From Calditrichia bacterium (GTDB lineage Bacteria > Calditrichota > Calditrichia > RBG-13-44-9 > J075), in assembly GCA_028284905.1 (NCBI GenBank), contig JANQQU010000033.1, positions 62,001-126,000 on the forward strand: DNA of 64,000 nucleotides, written 5' to 3'. Positions 54,272 to 63,208 of the stretch are shown here, in pieces. Numbering within the stretch: the stretch's first letter is position 1; every line of letters begins with the position of its first letter. Both the position numbers and the translations under genes were made by a program. The notes below the pieces were generated by a model that saw nothing but the letters and a program-made list of their open reading frames with translations, had not been told where the DNA came from and did not search any database.

Positions 54272-55270
54272 ATGAGTGAAAAAATCAAGGTTGTTCAGTA
54301 TGGTATGGGACCGGTCGGCAACAAGATCACCCGCTATCTATTGGAGAGAGATCACCTGGTATTGGTTGGTGCTGTAGATATCGACCCGGCGAAAGTCGGC
54401 AAGGACGTAGCGGAACTAGCGGGATTGCCGGCAATTAACGTTCCGGTCAGCAATAATCCGGAGCAACTTTTCCGGGATGTTCGCCCGGATGTCGTCGTTT
54501 TAACCACCACTTCCGATCTGGAAAAAATTCAGCCGCAAATCGAGCAAATTCTTTCTCATGGCATCAACATCGTTACCACCTGCGAGGAACTGGCTTATCC
54601 CTGGAAAACCAATCCGGATATCGCAGCAGCCATCGACCAGGCGGCAAAATCCAATAATGCGACAGTATTATCGACCGGCGTTAATCCCGGTTTTATGATG
54701 GACTATCTGCCGGTTACCCTAAGTGCCGTTTGCCGGAATCTGCAAACGGTGCGGGTCGATCGGATTCAGAACGCCGGAGAGCGCCGCCTGCCTTTTCAGC
54801 AAAAGGTCGGGGTAGGCATTACCACCGATGAATTTTATCAGCGGGTTGCCGACAAAACACTCCGACATGTGGGACTGACCGAGTCGATCCATATGATCGC
54901 AGACATGCTCGGCTGGGAGCTCAGCAAAACTGAAGATATCGTCGAACCGGTGATTGCCGAAAACCCGGTGAAAACGCCGCACTTTGATATTCCCGCCGGA
55001 CGCGCACTTGGCGTCAACCAGGTCGGGCGCGGCTATGACAACAATGGCAAAGAGATTATCACCCTCACTTTTATCGCGGCGCTCGGCGTGCCGGAATCCC
55101 TGGAGCGCATCGTTTTCGATGGCGACCCGGGCATCGAAATGAAAATTCCCGGCGGGGTCAACGGCGACGTGGCTACCTGCGCGATTAATGTCAATGCGAT
55201 CCCTACCGTCAAGAATGCCGGGCCGGGTTTAAAAACGATGGTTGATATCGCTGCAATTAGCTGTTTTTAA
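54272..55270 (+). CDS. DapB-like NAD(P)-dependent dehydrogenase
   Basis: 332 aa from ATG 54272 (GAGG about 7 nt upstream). The N-terminal Rossmann fold (VVQYGMGPVGNKITRYLLER) is of the dihydrodipicolinate reductase type, but the protein is longer than DapB (about 270 aa) and lacks an obvious DapB catalytic motif. The segment VLSTGVNPGFMMDYLPVTLS and the overall length match the 2,4-diaminopentanoate dehydrogenase-like group of amino-acid fermentation and relatives of unknown substrate. It is a single-gene unit followed by a large hairpin. Confidence 0.82.
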   Translation: MSEKIKVVQYGMGPVGNKITRYLLERDHLVLVGAVDIDPAKVGKDVAELAGLPAINVPVSNNPEQLFRDVRPDVVVLTTTSDLEKIQPQIEQILSHGINIVTTCEELAYPWKTNPDIAAAIDQAAKSNNATVLSTGVNPGFMMDYLPVTLSAVCRNLQTVRVDRIQNAGERRLPFQQKVGVGITTDEFYQRVADKTLRHVGLTESIHMIADMLGWELSKTEDIVEPVIAENPVKTPHFDIPAGRALGVNQVGRGYDNNGKEIITLTFIAALGVPESLERIVFDGDPGIEMKIPGGVNGDVATCAINVNAIPTVKNAGPGLKTMVDIAAISCF

Positions 55271-55280
55271 AATGATTCAA

Positions 55281-55335
55281 ATGAGCAAATGAGCAGATGA
55301 GCATTGTCTCTTTGCTCAATTGCTCATCTGCTCAT
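55281..55335. repeat. ATGAGCA-word hairpin
   Basis: Left arm 55281-55303 has three ATGAGCA words; right arm 55313-55335 is its near-exact inverse (20 of 23 pairs), with a 9-nt loop. It lies 10 bp after the dehydrogenase stop and could terminate transcription, although no T-run follows. Confidence 0.7.
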
Positions 55336-55551
55336 CGACTATTTTCCTGCTGCTATTGGATATTTCCTGAAAATAGTTAACTTACTGAGATAGGTTAACT
55401 TAACGGACCTGCAGTTACTGACCGACACTCATTGCCACCACCGAGTTCCGTTAAAAAACACCATTATGCGGTAAGTGTTTTCCCGACAAAGGCAAATTGG
55501 TTCGGGAGGTTTAATAACCCGGTACATCTAATTAAGAGGAGATTTTTGGCT

Positions 55552-55950
55552 ATGAGCATGATGAAAGAATTTCAAAAGTTTGCCGTTAAAGGCAACGTCA
55601 TGGATATGGCGATCGGTATCATCATTGGCGCAGCATTTGGCAAAATAGTGTCTTCATTTGTTAAAGACGTATTAATGCCCCCGCTTGGCCTGCTGATTGG
55701 CGACGTAGATTTTTCCGATCTCGCTATCACCCTGAAAGAGGCAGCCGGCGATGCCCCGGCGGTATTATTGAAATACGGTGTTTTCATTCAATCCGTATTT
55801 GATTTTGTAATCATTGCTTTTGCAATTTTTATGATGGTTCGCTGGATCAACAATTTGAAGAAAAAGGAAGAAGAAGCACCGGCAGCACCTCCGAAGCCCA
55901 GTGCTCAGGAAGTATTGCTAACAGAAATTCGCGATTTATTGAAGAAGTAG
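55552..55950 (+). CDS. mscL: Large-conductance mechanosensitive channel
   Basis: 132 aa from ATG 55552, with GAGGAG about 11 nt upstream. [20 protein letters not shown] is the MscL N-terminal amphipathic helix and TM1 start. TM1 continues [20 protein letters not shown], and TM2 is [20 protein letters not shown]. The C-terminal bundle ends [13 protein letters not shown]. It opens under membrane tension to release solutes during hypo-osmotic shock. A 13-bp hairpin follows. Confidence 0.96.
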   Translation: MSMMKEFQKFAVKGNVMDMAIGIIIGAAFGKIVSSFVKDVLMPPLGLLIGDVDFSDLAITLKEAAGDAPAVLLKYGVFIQSVFDFVIIAFAIFMMVRWINNLKKKEEEAPAAPPKPSAQEVLLTEIRDLLKK

Positions 55951-55973
55951 TCTTATCAGGAAGTTACGCCAGT

Positions 55974-56004
55974 GAAGCAGTTTTAAAACAATTAAAACTG
56001 CTTC
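55974..56004 (+). terminator. Hairpin after mscL
   Basis: Perfect 13-bp stem GAAGCAGTTTTAA / TTAAAACTGCTTC with a 5-nt loop, 24 bp after the stop. No T-run follows, so termination is likely but not certain. Confidence 0.5.
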
Positions 56005-56207
56005 CGGCTTATTGAATCTCATTTTACCGGATATTCCCTAAAATATTGTTCCATTCATCATCGCCTGACGTTCTGCAGCGATTATGCCGGAAAGTTTAGA
56101 CGGCATTTATGGCATCAGAATGTATAACCTGCGGATTCAGCTTCAGGCGCGATAGTGTTTTTATCAACAATAAAATTAGTCAATTCCCACCTAAACAGGA
56201 GAAAACG

Positions 56208-57899
56208 GTGAAATACATTAGACCTAAAGAAGCTTTTCTGACAATTTTCCTCAGCACCATTCTGTCCTTTACCCCGCTGTTCCCGCAGACCGTGATCAGC
56301 GGCTGGCAAGAGATCGCCACGCTGGCAAGCGGCGACTCGCTTTGGGGCGGCTGGGATATTATTGTTGATCTGGATCTCGACAATGACGGTTTTAAAGAAT
56401 TTATTTTCAGCCGCGATCCGGCCAGTTCCTCATTTTTGGCCAATCGAAATTCCGGGCAAACGGTTTATCACTACGAAAACACCGCCGATAATACTTTTGA
56501 ATTGCGCTGGTCCTTTCAGACGCCGATTCCCAATCAAGCTGGTAATGTCTATTCTGCCATCACTATGGGCGATCTCGATGATGATGGTAAACCAGAACTT
56601 TACTTCGGTACACCACTCGCTGTCTCTGACGATCCTCCGCAACCAAAAGGATTGTATGTTTTCGAATTTGATGGTGGCACTTTTCCAGCGACACCGTCCG
56701 AGCGATGGGGCTTTGGCCGCCCGGAGAACCATACCTTTAAATGCTCCGGGCTGGCAGTTGGCGATGTTGACGGGGACGGCGAACAAGAACTGGTTGTGCA
56801 GTCACGGGGGGATGACGGCCCGCCAGGCAGCGGTGGAGGCAGAACCATGCTGGTGGCAAATTCCGGCGGCATTGACATTGGTATCGGCCTCGGTGCCTTT
56901 CAGGTAGAATTTGAGGAATCGCAAACCCATATCGGCGGGGTGGTTTACGATCCGCGCATAGTTGATTTTGACGGGGATGGCCATGAGGAAATCTGGGTAT
57001 TTACCTGGGATTTCTTTAGTTTGGCGATTTATGAATCATCGAGTCCGAACACTTATCAGCTTCAGGCAGAAATTGATGAAGTTTTCGACCCGGTTGATTA
57101 TGGCCACCGTCGGGGAATGCGTTTTTATGATGCGAATAACGATGGAAATCTGGAGTTTTTTACCGCTGGTATCATGCCCAGCAATGGCGCTAATTCCCAG
57201 GTATTTTATATCGGCAGCACTGCGGATGTCTCCACGCTTACCGCCGGGGACATTATCGGCCTTGGTGGTCTGGGGCTCCCCGCCGACGGCTCAACTGTCG
57301 GTGATATTGATGGGGATAACCTGATGGACTTCCTCTTCACCGCCCGCAATGGCAGCGATGAGGGCACCACGGTACATCGCATGGAATATTCCGGCTCGGG
57401 CAATCTCGCCGATTCCAGCAGTTATGAATGGTCAGTGTTCTATGACAGTGAATTTTCTTTTTCGGATTTACGCAACCTGGCTATCGCAGATCTGGACAAT
57501 GACAACAAAACGGAAGTATATATTACCCGCATGAACACCCTCGCTTCGGAAGACCCGGTGCTCATCGTGCTGGAGCGGGAAGCAGCAACCGCCCTCAACA
57601 GCGACGATACTCCACAGTTATCCGGTTTTGCACTGCATCAAAATTACCCCAACCCCTTTAATCCGACCACTACGATAAGCTATCGGCTTGAACGGACGGA
57701 TAAAGTTTCTCTCGCTATTTATGACATTCTCGGCAATAGAGTTCGCATGCTTGTGAACAGCCGACAGTCTGCGGGCAGCTATCAATTGATTTGGAATGGC
57801 CGCAATGATGCCGGGCAGCTGGTTACCAGCGGTGAATATTTCTATGTGCTGGAAACGGAGAATTTCCGTGAGAGTAAAAAAATGTCGCTCATTCGCTAG
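56208..57899 (+). CDS. Secreted FG-GAP propeller protein with T9SS-type sorting tail
   Basis: 563 aa from a GTG start with AGGAG 7 nt upstream, giving a signal peptide (FLTIFLSTILSFTPLFPQ). Seven calcium-loop units (DLDNDGFKE, DLDDDGKPE, DVDGDGEQE, DFDGDGHEE, DANNDGNLE, DIDGDNLMD, DLDNDNKTE) indicate a seven-bladed FG-GAP/VCBS propeller. The last ~85 residues are a sorting domain (HQNYPNPFNPTTTISYRL, then SAGSYQLIWNGRNDAGQLV and ESKKMSLIR), the type used by the T9SS machinery in this superphylum. It should be exported to the surface. No ligand can be assigned. The gene is a single unit. Confidence 0.9.
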   Translation: MKYIRPKEAFLTIFLSTILSFTPLFPQTVISGWQEIATLASGDSLWGGWDIIVDLDLDNDGFKEFIFSRDPASSSFLANRNSGQTVYHYENTADNTFELRWSFQTPIPNQAGNVYSAITMGDLDDDGKPELYFGTPLAVSDDPPQPKGLYVFEFDGGTFPATPSERWGFGRPENHTFKCSGLAVGDVDGDGEQELVVQSRGDDGPPGSGGGRTMLVANSGGIDIGIGLGAFQVEFEESQTHIGGVVYDPRIVDFDGDGHEEIWVFTWDFFSLAIYESSSPNTYQLQAEIDEVFDPVDYGHRRGMRFYDANNDGNLEFFTAGIMPSNGANSQVFYIGSTADVSTLTAGDIIGLGGLGLPADGSTVGDIDGDNLMDFLFTARNGSDEGTTVHRMEYSGSGNLADSSSYEWSVFYDSEFSFSDLRNLAIADLDNDNKTEVYITRMNTLASEDPVLIVLEREAATALNSDDTPQLSGFALHQNYPNPFNPTTTISYRLERTDKVSLAIYDILGNRVRMLVNSRQSAGSYQLIWNGRNDAGQLVTSGEYFYVLETENFRESKKMSLIR

Positions 57900-58114
57900 T
57901 ATTTTGCCCACCAACATTCGGTAATTTTAGCGCAGATAAAGCATTTACTTCATCTACGCTAAACAGATATACATTTGTTTACCTTTTTTGAAAAAATTGT
58001 TTGCAAATGAAATAATGAAAACCTATATTTAGTGAAACAATGTTCACTAAATATTTGCCGGCAAATACGCAGTAATTTTCATTAATCGTGATGCAAAAAC
58101 GAATGAGGTAAGCA

Positions 58115-58363
58115 ATGGGACAGTACATACACAGCGCCAAGCCGGTGGACGTATTAACCTTTTTTGAAAATGGTAAAATAGATCCGATCAAATTTCGTTG
58201 GAACGGAAAAGTCTACCCGGTAAAGCGCATCAACAAAAAATGGCGGGCAAACGAGGGCTCGCAAAAAGTCTATCATTTTATTGTCGAATCTATCGGTCCG
58301 GACAATTACGAACTTCGCTTCAACAGCAACAAGTTTACATGGCAGCTCGTTCAGGTTGCTTAA
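58115..58363 (+). CDS. Small conserved-looking protein (DUF6504-like)
   Basis: 82 aa, beta-rich, with KFRWNGKVYPVKRINKKWRA, VYHFIVESIGPDNYELRFNS and a terminal FTWQLVQVA. The order of motifs resembles DUF6504-type small proteins that sit near Y-family polymerases, but no polymerase is nearby and the match is only from memory of the pattern. It is intact, has its own start region and a strong terminator 8 bp after the stop, so it is likely real and monocistronic. Confidence 0.7.
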   Translation: MGQYIHSAKPVDVLTFFENGKIDPIKFRWNGKVYPVKRINKKWRANEGSQKVYHFIVESIGPDNYELRFNSNKFTWQLVQVA

Positions 58364-58918
58364 TCTCCCCACACCTTTGAAGGACATCCTTCAAAGGTGT
58401 ATTTTTTTCTACCTACATCATTATATTCCCTGTTATTTCTTTTTAACCGCAAATTCATTCCTTAAGATTGCCCGCGAAAAACGCGAATTACGCTAAAAAT
58501 AATCGTTAAATATCTTTTATCGCATTCTGCATATAAAGGAGCCATCCACCTTTCCGGCTCAGCGTTCCTTCCTTGCCATCTTAATTTCGCATGTTTCGTG
58601 TCTTTCGCGGGCTATCATTATTCTCAGGCGGCATGAGCGGCCAATTCTCGACAATTTTGTTGAATCTTTTGTATTTTGAATACTTTGTTTACGAATAGCA
58701 CTAAATTCGACAATTGTAAACGCACTTTTCAACAACACTGCCAACAAAGTTTACACTATTTTTTTCTCCTTATTTTTTAAAACCCCACAAACAATTGATC
58801 TTAAAGAACTTAAGAGGTGTTCGTTTTGACAGGAACATTTTTGGCAAACGATTTGAAGTATTCTGGCATGTCTGAATGAGGGCAACAAACTTAGAAAACT
58901 ATGAGAAGGAGTGAAGAC
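58364..58918. other. Gene-poor region with an inverted-repeat pair
   Basis: About 555 bp. After the terminator at 58371 there is an imperfect inverted pair, GCCCGCGAAAAACGCGAA (58470-58487) and TTCGTGTCTTTCGCGGGC (58595-58612), 16 of 18 positions matching, of the common 'cgcgaaagacgcgaa' intergenic family. The rest is AT-rich leader for the lipoprotein gene. A 62-codon leftward frame across the repeat is not credible. Confidence 0.5.
58371..58408 (+). terminator. Strong intrinsic terminator
   Basis: Stem ACACCTTTGAAGGA / TCCTTCAAAGGTGT (58371-58384, 58387-58400) followed by ATTTTTTT. It ends the small-protein gene. Confidence 0.9.
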
Positions 58919-59443
58919 ATGAAAGCGTTAACGAAATGGACCTTAAAAATGGCATTACTAATCACCTTACTGGTCGGCAGCAGCTGTACCATTAACGAAA
59001 GTGGACCGGTAGGTCCTCCCGGACCGATCGGCGATCCCGGTAATGCCAATGTTGAAACGATATACTTTTCCTTTAGCTACGCCAGCCAGGATATCCGTGG
59101 CGAGTATAGCGAAGCGGCGATCTACATGCCGGAAATCGACCAGGCGGTTTTAGACAACGGTGTGGTGCTTGCCTACCATGAAAAGTCTCCGGAATTTTTC
59201 CAGGCATTGCCTTACACCGAGTCTTACCCCAGTGGCTACCATTATGGTTTTAACTTCGCTTACCAAATGGAAGAAGCAGTATTCATCTTCGAAAGCGATG
59301 ATGAAGAATGGCAGCCCGGCGCGAACCAGGAATTTGCCGGTAAGATCATCATTATCTACGGACCGTACGCCTTCAATAAACTGTCCGGCGTAGATGTAAA
59401 AGATTACAATGCCGTTAAGAAAGCATTGAAACTGACAGATTAA
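58919..59443 (+). CDS. Small lipoprotein with collagen-like GPPGPIGDPG segment
   Basis: 174 aa from ATG 58919, with AAGGAG 8-9 nt upstream. The lipobox LLVGSSC puts the acylated Cys at residue 23. Then comes a short Gly-Pro-X run (GPVGPPGPIGDPG) like those after lipidation sites in other exported proteins of this superphylum. The mature domain of about 130 residues is acidic and aromatic (PEIDQAVLDNGVVLAYHEKS) with no family I recognise. A GC-rich hairpin follows at 59462. Function unknown; location at the inner or outer membrane is inferred. Confidence 0.78.
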   Translation: MKALTKWTLKMALLITLLVGSSCTINESGPVGPPGPIGDPGNANVETIYFSFSYASQDIRGEYSEAAIYMPEIDQAVLDNGVVLAYHEKSPEFFQALPYTESYPSGYHYGFNFAYQMEEAVFIFESDDEEWQPGANQEFAGKIIIIYGPYAFNKLSGVDVKDYNAVKKALKLTD

Positions 59444-59461
59444 CAATACTCAGAACAACCG

Positions 59462-59489
59462 GCTGCCGGAGAATTCCCACACCGGCAGC
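59462..59489 (+). terminator. GC-rich hairpin after the lipoprotein gene
   Basis: Perfect 8-bp stem GCTGCCGG / CCGGCAGC with a 12-nt loop. No strong T-run follows, so it may terminate or stabilise the mRNA end. Confidence 0.5.
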
Positions 59490-59722
59490 TGATAATAAAG
59501 ATAGATACTCTTGCTAACTCCACCCTACCCTGTAAGGCCCCGGCCTTTGAAGGGACGATTGATCGACTGCCCGCGGTACCATACTTTTAACGGAACGAGT
59601 ACATTTAGATCATTCGTCTTCAAAGACCGGGTCTTGCTTTTTTCACTTGTATTTACTAGCGCAGATGTTACTTTAATTCTATGCTCAGGGACGATTCTTA
59701 CAACAATTATCCAATAAACTTG

Positions 59723-62700
59723 ATGACACTGAAAAAGACAATCTTCTCCTTCTATCTGTTGGCAATGCTTCTCGGGCATTTCCTGCAGGCCCAGGAAGCG
59801 ATATCGCCCGATCTGCAACGCTGGTCAGAGAAGATGTTTTCTCTACCGGAAGAACCCATTTTACCCGACTTTAATGATGCCTACGGCGTCGTCTTCCGCG
59901 ATCTGAACAATGATGGTTTTGCCGATATCTACGTTGTCCGTTTCCGCGATTTGAACCGCCTTTTTATTAACCAGGGATCAGAAAACTTTTTTATGGATCT
60001 CACCATCCAGACCGGCCTGGGCGGCAACCTCATGTCCTATGGGGAAAACAATCTGGAGCTTGGCGCTTCCGCGGTTGATGTCGACAACAATGGCTGGCAA
60101 GATATTATGGTGATCGGCTGGGGGTTAACGACCTATCTTTTTCAGCAAACCGACAATCTCAATTTTGGAACAACCATTCCCCTTGCTGAACAATTCATCC
60201 CGATTGATGGCAATGCCGGCGTTTGGGCGGATATTGACCTGGATGGGCACCTTGACTTGTTTATTACCGACGAGCATTATGAAAACCACCTCTATCACAA
60301 CGATGGTAGTGGTGGTTTTCTCGATGTTACTGCCGATTACGGCTTAACCAGCGTGGAAATAAGCCAGGGAGCAGCATTTGCGGATGTGGACAGCGATGGC
60401 TATCCGGACCTGTATGTTTGTAACTGGTTTACCGGCGATGAATTTTATCGTAATGTTGCCGGGGAAAAATTCGAGAGAATGGCACTACCGATTCGCCACT
60501 TACAAGACTCTCTGAGCAGCAACAGCGTTACCTTCGGGGATGTCGACAACGACGGCGATCTGGATATGCTCGTCTGCGACCGGGAAGGCGCATCGGCAAT
60601 TTATGAGAACCTGACTGCCAGTGAAGGCAGTCATTGGCACTTTGAGAATATCAGTGATACTTCCGGCCTTTCCAACCGCTTCCCGGCTTATGGAAGCGTT
60701 ATTGCAGATTTCGATAATGATGGCTGGCAAGACGTTTTTTTCACCAATCTTGGCCCCAATCAGCTATATCTGAATGATGGCAGCGGGCATTTCCAGCAGG
60801 TTTACCAGGAAGCGATTCCGAAAAATCCCCAGCGTCGTTATTACAGCACCGGTGCGGCAGTCGCAGATTATGACCGCGATGGAGATCTCGATTTGTTTGT
60901 CGCCAATAAAGACACCAGCAGCTTTATCTTTCCGAATCCGACAAACAACCGCGACTTCCTCCGCATCGCTCTGGAAGGGGTTATCAGTAACCGGGATGCG
61001 ATTGGTAGCAAACTCTGGCTTTACGAAAATACCCCGGCCGAGCAGGCCTCCCGTCTGATTGGCTATCGGGAAATTTCCGGGGGCAGCGGTTACCTTTCTG
61101 TTAACGAGCCAATTGCCCATTTTGGGGTTAATACGGAAAGCAGCTACAACCTGAAAGTGAGATTTCCCTCGGGCAATCAGCTTTTCCTCGATGACCTCAC
61201 TGCCGGTCAATTGTACCGGGTTTCCGAGACCGGCGGCACGCGCAAAGCGATTACCCGAGCCCTGCAATCTGCCCGGCGCTTTGTCAGTCAGGAAGATTTT
61301 AACCTGAATGTTTCCCTCTTCATTTTCTGGCTGCTTTCCCTCGCCGGCTTTATCTATTTTTCCCTGCGCCGCTATCAATGGCGAAAAAACCCCGCGATTC
61401 TGCTTTTGGTTAGCCCACTCATTCTTAGCTACCTGATAATGCTTTTAATGAGTGGCCAAAAAGTTTGGTTGATGCTGACCATTCAGATTGCTGCTACTCT
61501 CGGCGTCATACTGCTCATCGGCGGCTTTTTGGAGTATTTCCATCGCATGGAGATGCGCCGGCACGGGCATCGTCAGCTACTCCAGAATTTTTCCGAACAG
61601 CTCATCTTTATCAAAAATAATCAGGAATTATTTGAGCAGATGGCCAGCACCATTCAGCAAGCGATGAACATCCGCTTTTGCAGCGTCATGGAAATTGATG
61701 ATCAGTGGATTATTCCCCGCGCTACCGCCGGAGGTAAAAATTATAAAATGGAAGAAGCGAGTCTTTCCAAAGAACAACGGGCACTTTTTTTAGAGAATAG
61801 CATCATCAAACCGGCAACGCTTCGTTCCGCGCTACCACAACTTTCCCGGAAGCGCCTGCAGCTGGCGATGCCGATTGACCGGCAAGACCGTCTCTTTGCG
61901 CTCCTCTTACTCGGTGAAGGACAGGATGGAAAGCATTTACGGCCAGAAGATATTGGCATCCTGCAAATCTTCGCTAATCAGGCGGCAATCGCTATTGAAA
62001 ACAATCTTTACATCGAAGAAACGAAAAGTTTAATCCAGCGCCTGACCGAGACGGAAATTTCCCAAAAATACATCTCCGAGCTGGAGGATAAAAACCACAC
62101 TTTGGAACAGCTGTACCGGGAATTGCAGGAAACGCAAACCCAGCTTATTCAAAGCGAAAAGCTCGCCGGATTGGGTCAATTAGTCGCTGGTATCGCCCAC
62201 GAATTGAACAATCCGATCAGTTTTGTTTATGCGAATATGAAAGAGCTGCGCCGCTACACCAGCGCGATTACGGAACTTCTCGCCATACTTAACAATATCA
62301 CAGATAGTCCTGATGCGCAGCAAAATTTACGGGAAAAGCTGCTGGCGCTGGACAAAAAATATGATCTGAATTTCATTCAGGAAGACATAGATAATTTGAT
62401 TAATGAATCGCTGGTCGGTAGTGACCGGGTAAAAACTGTTGTGCAAAATCTGCGAAATTTTTCCCGCCTGGACGAAGCAACTTTCAAGGCGGTCGATTTG
62501 CACGAAGGACTGGAATCCACCTTGTTGCTACTGAATAATGAAATGAAAAACCGCATCACGGTTCACAAAGATTATCAAACATTGCCGGATATTTATTGCA
62601 ATCCCGGCAATATTAACCAGGTATTCATGAACCTGCTGCTCAATGCGATTCAAGCAATCGAAGACAAAGGAGATATCTGGGTATCTACCCGCTTTGAAGA

Positions 62701-62971
62701 AGAACAAGCCGTTATTGAAATTCGCGATAATGGAAAGGGGATTCCCGAAGATGTGAAGAGCAAAATATTTGATCCCTTTTTTACCACCAAACCGGTCGGG
62801 AAAGGCACTGGCCTGGGCTTGAGTATTAGCTACAACATTATTCAGAAGCACGGTGGAAAAATTTCTTGCGAAAGCAGCGAAGGAGAAGGCACCCGTTTTA
62901 CCATCCGCCTGCCCCGGCGTGGTGAGAATATACCGGCAGATGAGAAAACGATATTGAAGGCGAATTCATAA
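59723..62971 (+). CDS. FG-GAP propeller / ASPIC-UnbV sensor histidine kinase
   Basis: About 1082 aa. A signal peptide (IFSFYLLAMLLGHFLQ-A) precedes seven calcium-loop propeller units at residues about 50-400 (DLNNDGFAD, DVDNNGWQD, DIDLDGHLD, DVDSDGYPD, DVDNDGDLD, DFDNDGWQD, DYDRDGDLD). An ASPIC/UnbV domain follows at about 410-505 (GSKLWLYEN, GGSGYLSVNEPIAHFGV, VRFPSG), then three transmembrane helices (530-605), a GAF domain (620-760), a coiled coil, HisKA with GIAHELNNP (His826) and HATPase with DNGKGIP and GKGTGLGLS. An external propeller thus appears to drive a cytoplasmic kinase. The start could also be ATG 59681. The NtrC-like regulator 237 bp downstream is the obvious partner. Confidence 0.9.
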   Translation: MTLKKTIFSFYLLAMLLGHFLQAQEAISPDLQRWSEKMFSLPEEPILPDFNDAYGVVFRDLNNDGFADIYVVRFRDLNRLFINQGSENFFMDLTIQTGLGGNLMSYGENNLELGASAVDVDNNGWQDIMVIGWGLTTYLFQQTDNLNFGTTIPLAEQFIPIDGNAGVWADIDLDGHLDLFITDEHYENHLYHNDGSGGFLDVTADYGLTSVEISQGAAFADVDSDGYPDLYVCNWFTGDEFYRNVAGEKFERMALPIRHLQDSLSSNSVTFGDVDNDGDLDMLVCDREGASAIYENLTASEGSHWHFENISDTSGLSNRFPAYGSVIADFDNDGWQDVFFTNLGPNQLYLNDGSGHFQQVYQEAIPKNPQRRYYSTGAAVADYDRDGDLDLFVANKDTSSFIFPNPTNNRDFLRIALEGVISNRDAIGSKLWLYENTPAEQASRLIGYREISGGSGYLSVNEPIAHFGVNTESSYNLKVRFPSGNQLFLDDLTAGQLYRVSETGGTRKAITRALQSARRFVSQEDFNLNVSLFIFWLLSLAGFIYFSLRRYQWRKNPAILLLVSPLILSYLIMLLMSGQKVWLMLTIQIAATLGVILLIGGFLEYFHRMEMRRHGHRQLLQNFSEQLIFIKNNQELFEQMASTIQQAMNIRFCSVMEIDDQWIIPRATAGGKNYKMEEASLSKEQRALFLENSIIKPATLRSALPQLSRKRLQLAMPIDRQDRLFALLLLGEGQDGKHLRPEDIGILQIFANQAAIAIENNLYIEETKSLIQRLTETEISQKYISELEDKNHTLEQLYRELQETQTQLIQSEKLAGLGQLVAGIAHELNNPISFVYANMKELRRYTSAITELLAILNNITDSPDAQQNLREKLLALDKKYDLNFIQEDIDNLINESLVGSDRVKTVVQNLRNFSRLDEATFKAVDLHEGLESTLLLLNNEMKNRITVHKDYQTLPDIYCNPGNINQVFMNLLLNAIQAIEDKGDIWVSTRFEEEQAVIEIRDNGKGIPEDVKSKIFDPFFTTKPVGKGTGLGLSISYNIIQKHGGKISCESSEGEGTRFTIRLPRRGENIPADEKTILKANS

Positions 62972-63139
62972 ATGCTATTTAAATATCGAATGTCCAACGC
63001 CCAATTTTCAATATTGAAGGGAAAAACAGGAACTTCGAACATAAAACAGGAATACACTTCGAAATTTTACATTGAGTATTGAACATTCGACATTCGCCTT
63101 TAATTCTTCAGTTTTATGCTCATATTCAATTTTTGTATC

Positions 63140-63191
63140 CATTCATCCTGAGCCCTTCGATAAACTCAGGATGTACCTGTCGAAGAATGAA
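63140..63191. repeat. Compact copy of the TTCATCCTGAGC repeat
   Basis: Contains TTCATCCTGAGCCCTTCGATAAACTCAGGATG plus a following TCGAAGAATGAA, the same words as the inverted-repeat element at 17168-17306 (given here in parts: ATTCATCCTGAGC, then CTTCGATAAACTCAGGATG). It lies just before the regulator start. Confidence 0.55.
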
Positions 63192-63208
63192 CTTTTGAAA
63201 ACAAACTT

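Noticed and set aside
58559-58747. 62-codon leftward reading frame
   Set aside because: Its sequence comes from the CGCGAAAGACACGAA-type repeat, it has no Shine-Dalgarno site and it resembles no protein.
58825-58864. Promoter elements before the lipoprotein gene (TTGACA-like and TGGCA-N7-TTGA)
   Set aside because: Neither has a well-spaced second element, so neither a sigma70 nor a sigma54 promoter could be supported.
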